64,000 nt of DNA from Antedon mediterranea (GCF_964355755.1 NC_092670.1:37623795-37687794); one strand, 5' to 3'; positions 1 through 11,150 are shown, counted from the stretch's first letter. Notes: generated from the letters alone by a model not told the origin. Numbers and translations: made by a program.

Positions 1-172
1 CCCTTACTGTACACTTTACACTTACTGTACACTCACTGGGTTAAAAGGTATACATGGTATGTATTCAGTTCAATTGTTTAGCCTATCTACAGTATTATGT
101 TTAAGCCAATGTTAGTGTGATTAATTGTAATAAATTCAGTAAGTAATTTGTTGAATTTATTTTATTTTCTAG
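1..172 (+). other. 3' end of an intron of the ARHGAP21/23-like gene
   Basis: AT-rich sequence ending in a pyrimidine-rich tract (TTTATTTTCTAG) whose AG is at 171-172. Nothing else is recognised in it. The exons for the N-terminal part of the protein are not in the window. Confidence 0.6.
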
Positions 173-1941
173 CTCTGATACAATAAAACTTTCAGTAGTT
201 CCCAAGAATGAGGATATTCTACAAGTTGCTTATCCATCATCTGCCTATACATCAATTCCAGTTAGTACTGAACCCCAGAAAACTACCAATACGCATGTGT
301 TTAGTAATGATTCCAATGGAGAAAGCGTTGATCGTTTGAACTCTCGTTTGCCACCTTATATTTCTTCTATACAATCTGATACCAAAGGCGGAATTATTCA
401 GTTGGAGCGAACACAGATAAAAACTTTTCAAACTTCTACACCTATCTCACGGACAAATGTATACGGTAAAAATTCTAATACTGGTTCGAATAATAATAAC
501 AGTGAAATGTTGAGGGCGGCTACCGATAGACGGAGCGTCCAATCGACACAATCTTGCGATTCTCAGGCGCAGAGGAATTCGTTGGAGCTTATGGGCTCCG
601 TAGAGCGCTTGTTTCAAAAGAATGGTTTATTGTCGTTAAAAAGAGATACGTCACCTTCTAATAGCAGTAGTGGCTCTGTGGCGTCTGCTGGAAAAAAGGA
701 TCAAAGAAGGGTGGATAGAACATTGCCACAAGCTGATCCTAATTTACCTGTATATCGTGCGACTCCAGCACACGTTGTTAGCCCAACCAGTAGTGATGCT
801 CCGATATCTATACCTCATGTTAATGCAAACTCAGAACATTCCGTCAGTAGTCAGTCAAATCGTAATGCGGCTCAACATGCCGAGTCTTGGCGTCGTCCTG
901 ATACAGAGAGTAAACAAGGACCTCGCTCCGCTCAAACTAGAGTTAAACGATCCCCTCCAGTGAGTAAACGGGAGAAGTTTATAGACGTTAATGTTGATAA
1001 ACGAAGGGAGAAAGCAAGGACAGATTATCGACAAATGGACAAAAATTCTACATATGCAACTGATGTTTTAAAAAACAATGATTTAAAGGATCAGAATTCT
1101 AAACATGAAATTTTTACCCAAGGATACAGAGAAATGTCTGTTGATAGGGATGAGGATTCAAGGTACAAAAGGTCCGGGATGATAGCATCGAGGTCAGATG
1201 GTAATATTAGCGAAAAACAATGGACAACACAAAACATTGATATAGAATCAAAAGATGTAGATGGTGTATTCCACGCTGAACCAGTAAATAAAAACAGCGA
1301 ACGAAACCGAGCCAAAACTGTTAATAGTAGAAATCCACGAGATGCAAAGTCTTTACGGGATTTCCGACGAAGGCGAATACAATCTGAGGATGACCGTACC
1401 TTCCAATCTGTCGCAGAGAGACGGCAGGTTTTTGAGAAAAGGGGACAATTTAGATCCGTAGATTCTGGTCATGTCATTCCTCCAGATGATCAAAGTGAAA
1501 TTGATAGTCAGTGTTCAAGAAAAATAAGTTCTGTATCGTCCACATCTAGTAAGCGTGATTCTTATCGTGATGAGTGGGAAAATGATCCACCACCTTTTAA
1601 TCGGAACGACAGAGGGCGCGTAAGAATTCGAGAGCGGAGTCAGGAGCGTGAGCGACAGCATGAACAATGGTTGCGAGAACGCCATCGGAGTAAAAGCTTA
1701 GAGAGAGTTAATCATAGAAATTTGTCGCAAGGCTGGAAAGCAGCGGCTTACGCTCGTGCTGAGCAAGCAAACATCAGGTCGCAGCGACCTAATCCTATTG
1801 CAAAACCTAAACGACAGATGGAAACACCGAAAAGAGTGACAGATATGTCAAATCAAAGAATGGAAACACCAAAAGAACAAATTGTTAGAAAAGATGAAAC
1901 CGAGGATTACACACCGTTAACAACACAACAAAGGAAACAGC
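173..1941 (+). CDS. ARHGAP21/23: ARHGAP21/23-like exon 1 of window: long disordered Ser/Arg-rich region
   Basis: The exon is open from the acceptor (AG at 171-172) to the donor GTAAGT at 1942. It enters with one base completing a codon and leaves with one base (C). It encodes about 589 residues with no folded domain that I recognise. The sequence is rich in Ser, Arg, Asn and Gln, with many R-x-x-S and R-R-x-S sites. A strongly charged stretch of RERS, RERE and RERH repeats lies near residues 480-510, followed by an Ala/Arg segment (GWKAAAYARAEQ) that could be helical. This fits the long low-complexity region between the PDZ and PH domains in ARHGAP21/23. The ATG/GTG codons inside it are not starts: the frame is open upstream of position 297 back to the acceptor. 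Reading it as one exon is secure; its function is inferred from family position. Confidence 0.85.
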
Positions 1942-2516
1942 GTAAGTAGTAGAACAGTTTTCTTCATTTTTGTATTTTATAGATTTTAGAAAGTTCATTT
2001 GGAAGAATTTCTTTTTACAACTTACATTTCATTTTCTATAGTCTTTTATGTTTTAATTCATTTTTTATGTTTGATATAAAAATACAAATGTTTATTTTAT
2101 TTTAAGCATGGTTATATTTTGGTTAATCATTTTAATTTACAGATTATTTTTATATCTTCTTTAAACATTTCTGTTTATTTTTTTGTTTGTTTTAAACAAT
2201 TAATGCGGAATTGTTATTAGATCAAGATTGAATATTGTTTTAGTTTCTGTTGTGTCTATTGGTCACAATTTCTTTTTGACATTTTTGTTTTATAATTAAA
2301 AACTAATTAGCTTTTGCAATGTTATGTTATGTAATTAATTTTAAAGTTTCAGTTTTAGTTTAAAAAAATGTTTCTTTATTCTGTATTTTCCTAACTTTAT
2401 TATTGTTCTTAGAATTAGAATGTTATTTGTGTTATTGTTCTACCAATGTTTGAGATGTATTATGTTTTCTTTCACTCATTCTATATGACAACATTTTTTT
2501 CTTCTGTGTTTCGTAG
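1942..2516 (+). other. Intron (575 bp)
   Basis: GTAAGT donor and a TTTCGTAG acceptor. T-rich sequence, no repeat or gene recognised. Confidence 0.75.
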
Positions 2517-2642
2517 AGTTGTTTAGACGAGCGCACTCAAATTCCAATTCTTGCGAGAGTCTAGATTCTGAATCCGGCACTCCACGCTCGTTACGCAGGC
2601 CCTTTCATTTCTTGCTTGGTAGACGACGATCTGGTAGTCTCG
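2517..2642 (+). CDS. ARHGAP21/23: ARHGAP21/23-like exon 2: basic Ser-rich segment
   Basis: The acceptor AG is at 2515-2516. The first two bases complete the C left by the previous exon (CAG, Gln), and the frame then reads LFRRAHSNSNSCESLDSES and on to GRRRSGSLG. The donor is uncertain. GT dinucleotides at 2619, 2634 and 2643 all leave phase 1, so all keep the downstream frame. I chose 2643 (CTCG then GTGTGT) because it has the conserved +5 G; using 2634 would remove three residues. The RRRSGSL sequence is a typical basophilic kinase site (inference). If the exon ran on past 2643 without splicing, it would stop at 2720. Confidence 0.75.
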
Positions 2643-4268
2643 GTGTGTTTAGACAGACCCATTATTTTAGCATTAATCTTGCACATTGCTTAGTTAGTTC
2701 AAGCTTCCTGCATGGTGCCTGATTCAATGCATGCTAATTAACATAAATTATACGGAATAATTAACATAATCTGCATATTCATTAAATATAACACACTTTT
2801 TTATAAAAATATATTATTGAATGGACTAATTTTCATTTGGATTTGTTTTTTATTTTATTTTTGTAAAACAATGGAATAAATTTCTGAATTTAGATGACAA
2901 AAATCTTTTTTTAATTTTGGTTATGGTTTAAATAATTCAGTCTATAAAATATTAAAATAACAAAGTTTTTCCTATATATTTTCAAAATTACTCAATAACC
3001 ACTAAAAAACAATTAATTTGATTTTTTTTAAATTACATTTAAAATAATACAATTATTAAAAAAAATAAATTAACTTTCTAATTACAGACTTATTAAAAAT
3101 ATTTTTAAAGCATTAAAATGTTACGAAGAAAAGTCTTTGATATGTTGAATGCTGCTCTTTATATATTTTCACTATAATTTAAATATTCAAATTATATATT
3201 ATATTATTATGCATAACATGTTACCATGTAATATTGATATATGTAACATTAACAAATTATTCATTTGCCAGCATAATACCAATAATTATTTCATGTGTAC
3301 ATGGTTGAGTAACAATCATTATGATTGGTTAATAGCAAATAATACAGGCACTGCTATTGGCTGGTAAATATAGAGGCACTCTCATTAACTGGTAGATACA
3401 TTTCGATTGGCTGGAAGTTGATAATGGTTTATTATTGATGGGTTTTTGTATGCACAGTATAGATATATTGGAATGTAATGTCAGATGGTTGCACAGAAAT
3501 TTTAATATTATTAAATGATTATTTCTCATATAGTCACTTCATTGTATATTTCACATATTTACATTATATTTTGTTATTCATGTTGTTTACAGTATTGAGT
3601 TATATATTTATTGATATATAACAAATATCAGTCAGTATTCATTGGGTCTTTAGTACCTTATAACCAAAACATGGATGGTATTTATTTAGCATGGAATTAG
3701 GTTTACTCATAGTCAATAAAAAGACCATGGTTATACTTCATATTGAATACATTGACATTGCTAATATATCTGCATGGGAACCATCAATACATTTTTTTTA
3801 AACAAATATATTGAATAAATATGTAAAAAAAAAAAAATAAAAAAATAAAAAAGTACTTAAATCAGTACAAGTAATTTAATGGATAACTAAATACATTGTT
3901 TGACATTATAACTAGCTGAAAAAAAATCAAGTTAGTTTCTTGTGCAATAACACATCATTATCAGTAACACAAACACATTTACTGAAACAGTGCTCTTCTT
4001 GAAAAATGACACCAAGTGCATATATTTACAAATTCATATAATTAATTTTAATTATTTTAAAGCATTAACACTGTGCCATATATATTTTTAGATATATTTA
4101 ATTGCTCATAAAGTGTATTTTGCATTATACCTGTACATGGATATCAGTCAAGTATTGTAGAATTTCTTAAAAATTTATTTGGCTTTAGTTTTTTTTCATT
4201 CAACATTCCACACTTATCCATCTATTTAGTTTCTTTTAATTCAACTAATTCTTTCGTTATATTTCTAG
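2643..4268 (+). other. Intron (1.6 kb)
   Basis: Very AT-rich, with homopolymer runs such as an A-rich tract near 3826-3850. No coding sequence, RNA gene or transposon recognised. Short ORFs at 3149-3367 and on the minus strand at 3329-3529 have no splice or homology support. Confidence 0.55.
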
Positions 4269-4340
4269 GGATGAAAGACAAAGCTCCAAAGGAAAAGACT
4301 TCCTGGATCCAAACGCTGACTCCTCGGTTGGCTAGACGAA
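4269..4340 (+). CDS. ARHGAP21/23: ARHGAP21/23-like exon 3: 72-nt symmetric, possibly alternative, exon
   Basis: A good acceptor (TTATATTTCTAG, AG at 4267-4268) is followed by 72 bases open only in the frame set by exon 2, then by GTAACC at 4341. The exon enters and leaves in phase 1, so it can be kept or skipped without changing the downstream frame. It encodes MKDKAPKEKT then SWIQTLTPRLARR, a basic amphipathic segment with no recognised domain. If included, the junction codon to the next exon is ATG (Met); if skipped, it is GTG (Val). The exon is supported by splice signals and phase only. The donor lacks the +5 G, which fits a weak or regulated exon. Confidence 0.55.
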
Positions 4341-5898
4341 GTAACCTTTGACCTACATGGTCTTTTTATTATTTTTCTCCAGGAGTTGCGGTGCTTTTCA
4401 TTATTAACCTTTTTTAGGGCTTGTGACTGGTAGCTTGCATTGTAAAATCTCATACTAGAGGGCACTCTTCATTGTACAAGCATGTTTCTTATTGCAGAAA
4501 AGCTAACTTGGGTCGATGATCTTTCTTGAAATAATGCATGTGTTTTACATTACATTCATCAATTTGACAAGTAACAGCAACACATTTAGAATATAAAATG
4601 ATGCACATTGAAAACGGAGTATTTATATACTTAAAACTCTCCCAAGCCTAGGCACATTGCCTGCTGAAAAATGTCAGTTTTTTAATAGTTAAAAAAAAAG
4701 TAATTTAAATCATTCGCACTGTGACAAAATTTTGGTTTTTGGAGAGTTTCTCGATTTCAGAAAGTGTGATTTCGGGATACTTATAGTATAGTACTGTATA
4801 CTATAGTCCAGTTTATAGAATAACTACTAGATTATGTATATATAAGAACAGGCACAGTGTTGTAGCACTTAAAATACATTTTATTGTCAATATGTGTGGT
4901 ACCAAAGAATAAAACAGAATCATTGTGCTTGTTTCTTATCTTTTGTGCCATATCATACAAGTTTCAGCAGTACCATTTCTGTAGTGATTGTATCATTAAA
5001 TTTAATACATAAATAAAAAAAAATTTTTAATTAGTTTAAAGCTCAGGTACAGGCATGAATTTAAATATAATATTTGGTTAATTGTACATAAATAAAATGT
5101 TATTAACAGAAATCAATACGAAAAAATATGAATTTCCCTTAATATGGTCAAATACAAAATTTGGCTAAATTCTTCTATAAAAACCAAGAAGACTTTTTTT
5201 CAGTAGTTAGGTTGTTAACCTAATGCAATAACATGTCTGGTGACTCCCTAGAAGGTGAAAAAAGATGGTGGATATACGGTGGATAATTTTTGCTATAGCA
5301 TGAAAATAAAAATCTGAAGTTGAATAAAAATATCAGAAATGTAATATTCAAGTTATATTACCTATATTTAGTCATCTGATAACGTTTTTTACCACACCGT
5401 TTATTTTTTATAGCTTTTTAAAATGCCTCTCTATTTACAAAATTTGTGTACAAAAGAATAGAGATTTTACTGTGTAATTTGAACTATCCCCCCACTGATA
5501 AGAAAGTGCTTATTTTCAACAAGCTTGTGTAACATAAATAAAATTCCAAAAATTATGAAACATAGGGGAAACTATAGATCGACAATTATTGGAATGTATG
5601 ATCAATAGAAATTTTTTGCCCGCACCTGGCCTTTAAGACTAATTTTTAAACTAATAGAATCTATATTAGAAACCAAACCCTTTAAAATACAGAAGAAATT
5701 TGCATTTTCACTATATGTAATAAATAATCTTTTAAATTATTTTGGAAATCATCAAACATCAAAATACAGTACCTAACATTACATCAAACTAACAGTGAGT
5801 TGTGAATAGGCCATTATTTATTATATAATAATTAATAATATTGTATACATTCAAAATACATTCATTTAATACATTTATAAATTATTAAAAGATAACTA

Positions 5899-6123
5899 AA
5901 GCTCTGTCTACACAATCAAACTAGTTTGACAAAAAAGTGATGATGTGCCCAAATATGGTAGTGATATGCCCAAATATGGTAGTGATATGCCCAAATATAG
6001 TAGCGATATGCCCAAATATGGTAGTGATATGCCCAAATATGGTAGTGATATGATATCATCATGGTCATATATGGGCACATCGAATTTTGTTGTCACATAA
6101 AGTTGATAGTGTAGACAGAGCTT
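5899..6123 (+). mobile_element. Family A MITE with five or so 21-bp internal units
   Basis: Terminal inverted repeats AAGCTCTGTCTACAC / GTGTAGACAGAGCTT. Inside, a 21-bp unit (core CCCAAATATGGTAGTGATATG, one variant reading ATAGTAGCG) is repeated in tandem from about 5,945 to 6,050. Most other family members have one to three. There is no transposase ORF. The ORF at 5908-6132 on the minus strand is only this repeat translated. Confidence 0.85.
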
Positions 6124-6920
6124 AAGGACCATATAAACAGCATAACTTTTCTTGGAATATGTTAGCTCTTTGGTATCCTAATAAAAGTTGCTAACAATTT
6201 ATTCTACTTTTTATGTTCGTTATAATACTTTCATTCTTCGGTAGCATGGTTTCGAGTTGTTTCTTTTTTTACAACCATTTTTCTATGGTTAAATTTAGTT
6301 TATTTGGAATATCTTTTAATGTTGTGGAAATATTTGTGTTTCTTAAAAAAATTTATGTTTTTTGTTTAAATTTTTTCTATGTTTTACTTTTGCTATCAAA
6401 GGCACTTATGATACTAGCCAGAGAAAAGGTTTGTTTTTGTTTTTTTGTTTCAAAAATTATGTTTGCTGCCATCTACAGTACTGTCCAAATTAACAAATTG
6501 TGTATACTACACTCATTAGTCTATCGTATTCTGTAGTATTAATTGAAGATATTCATTATCATATGTTCAATATGGCAGTACAATATTAAGATTATTACAG
6601 AAAGTCTGTACCTTCTTCATCTTTATATGTCCTTGTTATGCTGTTGTTAATTCCAAACATCTCCTTGATTATGCTGTCATGTGATGATATATTATTAACG
6701 TTTATTTTGTGTATTTCCTTATACGGTAGCTGGTATCTAACTTATATATTTCTTCATTTCAAGTTAACTTAACTATTATTATATTCAACTCATTATTATT
6801 ATTATTATGTTTAATTATTACTATAATCATTAACTATTTTTTTGGAACACTTGCTCACTATTACAGGTGTCTCTGCAATAAAATACCACTCCAGCTAGAG
6901 ACCAGTACGAAATATTCTTA

Positions 6921-7076
6921 AAGCTCTATCCGCACTATCAAAATAGTTTGACAAAAAAGTGTGATGTGCCCAAATGTGGTGGTGATATGTCCAAATATGG
7001 TAGTGATATAACATCATCATTCCCATATATGGACACATCACATTTTTTGTCACATAGTGTAGAGAGAACAGGCTAA
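6921..7076 (+). mobile_element. Family A MITE
   Basis: Same body as the copy at 5,899 (TTTGACAAAAAAGTGTGATG, two 21-bp units, then ATCATCATTCCCATATATGG). The left end is AAGCTCTATCC. The right end is degraded (GTGTAGAGAGAACAGGCT). Confidence 0.75.
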
Positions 7077-7701
7077 AGACAGCCACAGATCTGCTACTGA
7101 AAGTGGGCTTTTATTGGAGGGAATACTTGTATAAATAATGTGTATATACATATTGCATTTTACATTAGATATTATTACTGTACCTTAAACTCATTGGAGA
7201 AACTTCATTACAATTCTCTATTGTAATACCTTAAGTTATTTCCATTCATTAGTCAATATATAACTGTTTACTATATATTTCCACACATATCTATGATTTA
7301 ACCTTCCCATTCTGAACCCCCTATGTTTCACTACTTCCAAATACATAATTTGAAGCCTCAAACGACAATTTATGAATTTTATGAAGAACTATATTTATTT
7401 TTGAAGCAATAGTATGAACCATGTTTGTTTATGCTGTAATGTGGCCCAAAATGTAATAAAAAATCCCGACTTTTAAAAAGATGAAATTTAGACTGTTGGA
7501 TTGCGGACTTTGTCTGCTTTAATACAGTAACTAATAAGATCATGTTTAGAATGTTTATTATTTTAAATAACAGATTGTGTTCATTATAATAAGATTTTTT
7601 TAAAAGAGATAAATTAGAAATGGTAGTTAACACTTGGTTTGTTTCAGTAGCTATGAATGGTTCTCTTAGTAATGAATAATATTTCTTTTTGATTAACACC
7701 T

Positions 7702-7862
7702 GTTTCTATTTTTAGCAATACCATATGTTTCTATTTTTAGAAACTATCATTGTTTCTATTTTTAGTAACATCAATTTTTCTATTTTTAGTAACATCAATG
7801 TATCTATTTTCAGTAACTAACAATGTATCTATTTTTAGTAACTAACATTGGTTCTTTTGCAG
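7702..7862 (+). promoter_or_regulatory. Seven in-register 3' splice-site-like modules ending at the exon 4 acceptor
   Basis: TTTCTATTTTTAG-like units place AG dinucleotides at 7715, 7740, 7765, 7789, 7813, 7838 and 7862 (second base), spaced 24-25 bases. The last AG is the acceptor used by exon 4. Between units the sequence AGTAACTAAC or AGTAACATC resembles the branch-point consensus. Thus branch point, pyrimidine tract and AG are duplicated as a module. Only the AG at 7838 would keep the downstream frame open, adding eight residues; the one at 7813 leads to a stop. Confidence 0.7.
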
Positions 7863-8019
7863 TGGTCGAATCAAAACAGCGTGCAAATCGTCGTACGTCA
7901 TTTCTAAAAACAACGTTTGATGGCAGCAGACAACCGCAGGCGGATACCACAAGTCTGACATCCTTACAATCATTAGATGAAGACTTTGTTGAACACCGGA
8001 CACCTCCGCAAGAAAATCA
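7863..8019 (+). CDS. ARHGAP21/23: ARHGAP21/23-like exon 4
   Basis: Acceptor TTCTTTTGCAG (AG 7861-7862), donor GTAAGA at 8020. Enters in phase 1 and leaves with CA of a Gln codon. It reads VESKQRANRRTSFLKTTFDG and on to EDFVEHRTPPQEN, about 51 residues. The RRTSFL site fits the family's basic/Ser motif ahead of the PH domain. There is no folded domain. Continuous frame with both neighbours and strong splice sites support it. Confidence 0.85.
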
Positions 8020-8617
8020 GTAAGATTAATAGTTCATGGAATATGTTGGGGTTTTTTTTAAATTGCCCTCCGATTTAAGACCACTGCAATTCAATTTTAA
8101 CTTAATTTTTAATTAGAAACAAAAAGAAAATACTGAAATTGAAAAGGAACAATTTTTGGGGCAATAATGGATTGATTGTGTTAAAATAATCTAATGTATG
8201 GATAACAACATTTATTTACTACAAGTTACAATCATGTGCAACAATGTAATAACTTATACTTTAAAAGCTATAAATTAGTATGTCAATATTTAGTGGCAAC
8301 ATTCCATTGTCCAATCAGTTGTGATATGCTTAAATATGGTAGTGATATGACATCATCATGTCCATATATGGGCACATCACATTTTTGTCACATAAAGTTT
8401 AATAGTGTAGACAGAGCTTTATAATAGTAAGTTACAATGATGTTTATTAAATGAAATAACACTTTTAGAATATCAGCATATGTGGATCAAAGTTATCTCA
8501 AAATCCTGAATCCTCATGGATGTAAACAAATATAATGTAAATATGCGATTGGATATCATGAATTGTATTCAAAACTTAATAGGGAAGTTCATTTGTAATT
8601 TATTTGTTAACAAATAG
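8020..8617 (+). other. Intron (598 bp) with truncated family A MITE
   Basis: Holds the MITE fragment at 8,320-8,420. Nothing else recognised. Confidence 0.6.
8320..8420 (+). mobile_element. Family A MITE, left end missing
   Basis: Begins inside the 21-bp unit (GTGATATGCTTAAATATGG) and runs through CCATATATGGGCACATCACA to the intact right end GTGTAGACAGAGCTTT. The left terminal repeat is absent. Confidence 0.75.
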
Positions 8618-8792
8618 GAAACCTGTTCAAAAGCGAACTCCTAGTATCAGGAAGTTAAAAGAGTTCTTTGGCGAGGGCACGCCAAGAGTTACCGAAGCGG
8701 CATCATCTAGAGTTGGTATGACAAATGACCAGTTTGCTGATGTGATCAAGGAAGGCCCATTGCAGATCAAAGTGGAAGCCAAAGATGGCAGA
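8618..8792 (+). CDS. ARHGAP21/23: ARHGAP21/23-like exon 5: start of PH domain
   Basis: Acceptor AACAAATAG (AG 8616-8617), donor GTAAGT at 8793. The first base completes Gln and the exon ends in phase 0. It carries PSIRKLKEFFGEG, which corresponds to the conserved SLRMLRSFF-type motif that precedes the PH domain in ARHGAP21/23, and then VIKEGPLQIKVEAKDGR, the first beta strand of the PH domain (about residues 750-766). Confidence 0.9.
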
Positions 8793-9072
8793 GTAAGTAA
8801 TTATTTTCTTTGAGTTAAGGAGTCAATAACTTGTGCCAGATGTGAACCTATTAGTCATAGAGATATTGTGACGACCAATCTATGTAAGGGGGTGTGGTGC
8901 AGTGTGTTTGATGCTGGACTACTGATCGTGAGATTGGGAGTTCAATTCCAAAGCTTTTTTGCATTGCTTGTATCCTTAGGCAAAACACTTTACTTACGTT
9001 TGCCTGTATTGTCATTACAGTATTTTGTATTGTAAGATTAAATGTATCGGTTTAATTTATCATTTCTTACAG
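8793..9072 (+). other. Intron (280 bp) with SINE head fragment
   Basis: Mostly occupied by the SINE B fragment at 8,885-9,010. Acceptor CATTTCTTACAG. Confidence 0.6.
8885..9010 (+). mobile_element. SINE B, 5' (tRNA-like) part
   Basis: A tRNA-like head (GTGGTGCAGTG, then ACTGATCGTGAGATTGGG and the B-box-like AGTTCAATTCC) is followed by TATCCTTAGGCAAAACACTT, shared with the fuller copy at 9,290-9,560. The 3' part is missing. Confidence 0.65.
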
Positions 9073-9162
9073 AGAGCAACAGATCGGTCTTGGAAATTAG
9101 TATGGGGAATGTTAAAGGGCCACGCACTGTACCTTCTGAAAGAAAGAAGAGAAATAATTCTT
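9073..9162 (+). CDS. ARHGAP21/23: ARHGAP21/23-like exon 6: PH domain, middle
   Basis: Phase 0 at both ends, 30 residues: RATDRSWKLVWGMLKGHALY then LLKERREIIL. The S-W-K-x-x-W-G-x-L pattern is the second and third PH strands, and YLLKERRE matches the L-x-L-x-K-E-R-R-E motif of ARHGAP21/23. Acceptor AG 9071-9072; donor GTAAGT at 9163. Confidence 0.9.
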
Positions 9163-9670
9163 GTAAGTTTTAGTTTAAATATTTCATTATTCAACACAAT
9201 AATTTTATAATACTGTCACGTCTCTCAAGTATGTTATGGTCCACAAGATTCCATATCTTAAAGCATACAACAAAAACATAGATTACTTAAGTGGAGGGCA
9301 GTGTGGTGGACATTTGATTACTGATCGTGAGATTGTGGTTCGAATCCAACTTTCGCCACATTGCTTTTATCCTTAGGCAAGACATTTACATTTGCCTCTC
9401 TCCACCCAGGTGTATAAAATAGGTTACTATTACTAGCTACATTATTATGGGAGTACAGTATGTTTCCATATGTGTTTGATCTAAAAAGTAATTCGGAGTA
9501 ATAATGTGCATGTAAGCAGATCTTGCTTATATGCGCTATATAAGAATGAATTAATTATTATTATATTTCATAAATATCTACAAAATTAGTGTTGCATGGC
9601 AGTTATTTCACAATACCATTTAAATTATTTTCACTAATTATGTATGTCATAATCCGTTTCCTCCCTGTAG
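9163..9670 (+). other. Intron (508 bp) with full-length SINE
   Basis: Contains the SINE B copy at 9,290-9,560; the rest is AT-rich without recognisable content. Confidence 0.6.
9290..9560 (+). mobile_element. SINE B, near full-length tRNA-derived copy
   Basis: Starts with a tRNA-like head (GGCAGTGTGGTGG, ACTGATCGTGAGATTG, B box GGTTCGAATCC at about 9,338-9,348), followed by a body with CTTAGGCAAGACATT and CTCTCCACCCAGGTG. It ends with ATATGCGCTATATAAGAATG and an ATT-rich tail. The internal Pol III B box is close to consensus. Two partial relatives lie at 8,885 and at 11,022 (minus). Confidence 0.75.
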
Positions 9671-9799
9671 AATCCTGTTAGCCTGGAGGAGCGTCCAATT
9701 AGTATTAAGTCAGCCATCGTTGACATTGCGTACGACTACACCAAAAAGAAAAATGTTTTCAGGCTGTGCACGTATAATGATTCTGAATATCTCATTCAG
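9671..9799 (+). CDS. ARHGAP21/23: ARHGAP21/23-like exon 7: PH domain, strands 4-7
   Basis: 43 codons, phase 0 at both ends, acceptor CCCTGTAG, donor GTAGGT. It carries ISIKSAIVDIAYDYTKKKNV and FRLCTYNDSEYLIQ. The S-x-V-D-I-A/S-Y-x-x-T-K-x-K-x-V-F-R-L core matches the PH domain of ARHGAP21/23 closely. The following intron splits the PH domain before its C-terminal helix. Confidence 0.93.
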
Positions 9800-9889
9800 G
9801 TAGGTTCTATTTGTGTGTATTACTTTGTATTATTTTATTTGTGTGTATGTTTGTTTGTTGTTTTTTTCTCACAATAATGTCCACAATCT

Positions 9890-10218
9890 TTAAAGATGTA
9901 TTGTCCCCCAAAAATATGAAAAATTAATATTAATAAAATCAGACGTTAAATAGGCCATTTTGCAGTTTTAATAAAGTTATTCACTTCTGTAAAAAAAAAA
10001 AAGGTAAACAAATAATTATTTCCTCTTATAAAAGGAAATGTTTAATCTGACAGACAATTTAAGTATTTTTTGCTTTAAATTACATTTTTTCAGGTAAACC
10101 TTTTTTCAATCCAGTTTTTGGTCAAAGTGAATATTACTATTATGTGACATTAAAATGGCATATTCAACAATAAATTAGAAAAAAATAAAAGTGTTTTTAG
10201 GAGGACAATATATCTTTA
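9890..10218 (+). mobile_element. Family B MITE
   Basis: Inverted ends TTAAAGATGTATTGTCC / GGACAATATATCTTTAA. The body shares TACATTTTTTCAGGTAA and CAGTTTTTGGTCAAAGTGAA with the copies at 21,010 and 39,927. No ORF. About 329 bp. Confidence 0.8.
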
Positions 10219-11021
10219 AGTATCATGTATTCATGCCTTTTTCAAGAAAATTTAAATGTTATAAAACCTTTTACTGAGTTTCCAATAATGACCAAAACTG
10301 TCACTTTTTTTTTCGTTTTCTGAGGACTTAGCTTCTCAATGACATTATAGTGAAATGTTGCCTTATTTGGAGTGAACATATATATATATATTTTTATTTA
10401 AGTGTTGTTTCAATAGTTGCCTTATTTGGCATATAAAAAGTTTCCCAATCTACCAGATATCAAGTTATTTAGTGAATTTTATGGTATAATTATAGTGTGA
10501 CAAGTTTAGATGAGGATAAAAATAGAATTATAGATACCATATATGGTATTTTTCTTTTTCTGCTTTGTACGATATAATACAGGTCTTATAGTAGGATATG
10601 CTGTGTAACATAATATGCTCTTAATTATTAAAATGTTATGCCTATAATTAGCATTACAATATTATGTCATAAAGAATCATGGTCACATATTAATAATACG
10701 TTTTAAAATAAATGCTACAGTGATTATTTTGTATTTAAATAAAAACATTAACCCTGGCGAAGGAATAGTGTTTTCCAAAAACTTTGTTTGCTTGTTTTTT
10801 TTCAGTAAATTTGCCTTTTGATTTAAATAAAAATAAAATAAAATAAAAACTGTACGTATGACCCATTTTAATATGAGGATTGTAACACACAATTAGATTA
10901 GCCTAATTTGCATATGATTTATTTAACTAATGTTGATATCTTCAAAGATGCCATTTATTTACCAGCTTGATATGCAGTGGTTCATGTAGCCAATTAGTTT
11001 ACTCGCAGAACTTGAATAATA

Positions 11022-11150
11022 TTTAAATATCTTAATAACAATGAAAATATATAATAATATTTAAACAAGCTATCAATGCGCTGCACATTATTACCCCGGT
11101 TATTTTTTGGATCAAACACAAATGTAAACATACTCCCATAATAATGCAGA
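11022..11150 (-). mobile_element. SINE B, 3' part only
   Basis: Read on the minus strand, it carries ATTATTATGGGAGTA, TGTGTTTGATCCAAAAA, GGTAATAATGTGCA and an ATTATT-rich tail. These are the same blocks as the 3' half of the copy at 9,438-9,560. Confidence 0.6.

Larger units (their letters stand above)
4341..7862 (+). other. Intron (3.5 kb) with two family A MITEs and a tandem acceptor array
   Basis: Holds family A MITE copies at 5,899 and 6,921 (listed separately) and the 24-25 bp repeated acceptor modules at 7,702-7,862. A short palindrome (arms TATAGTATA/TATACTATA) lies near 4,780-4,804. Otherwise AT-rich with no gene recognised. The ORFs at 6213-6536 and 7379-7699 (minus) are low-complexity and unsupported. 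Confidence 0.55.

Noticed and set aside
6213-6536. 107-codon Phe-rich ORF
   Set aside because: Low-complexity TTT-rich intronic sequence; no splice sites in phase with neighbours and no recognisable family.
9330-9350. Possible tRNA gene with a good B box
   Set aside because: No complete cloverleaf; the sequence continues into a SINE body shared with two other copies.
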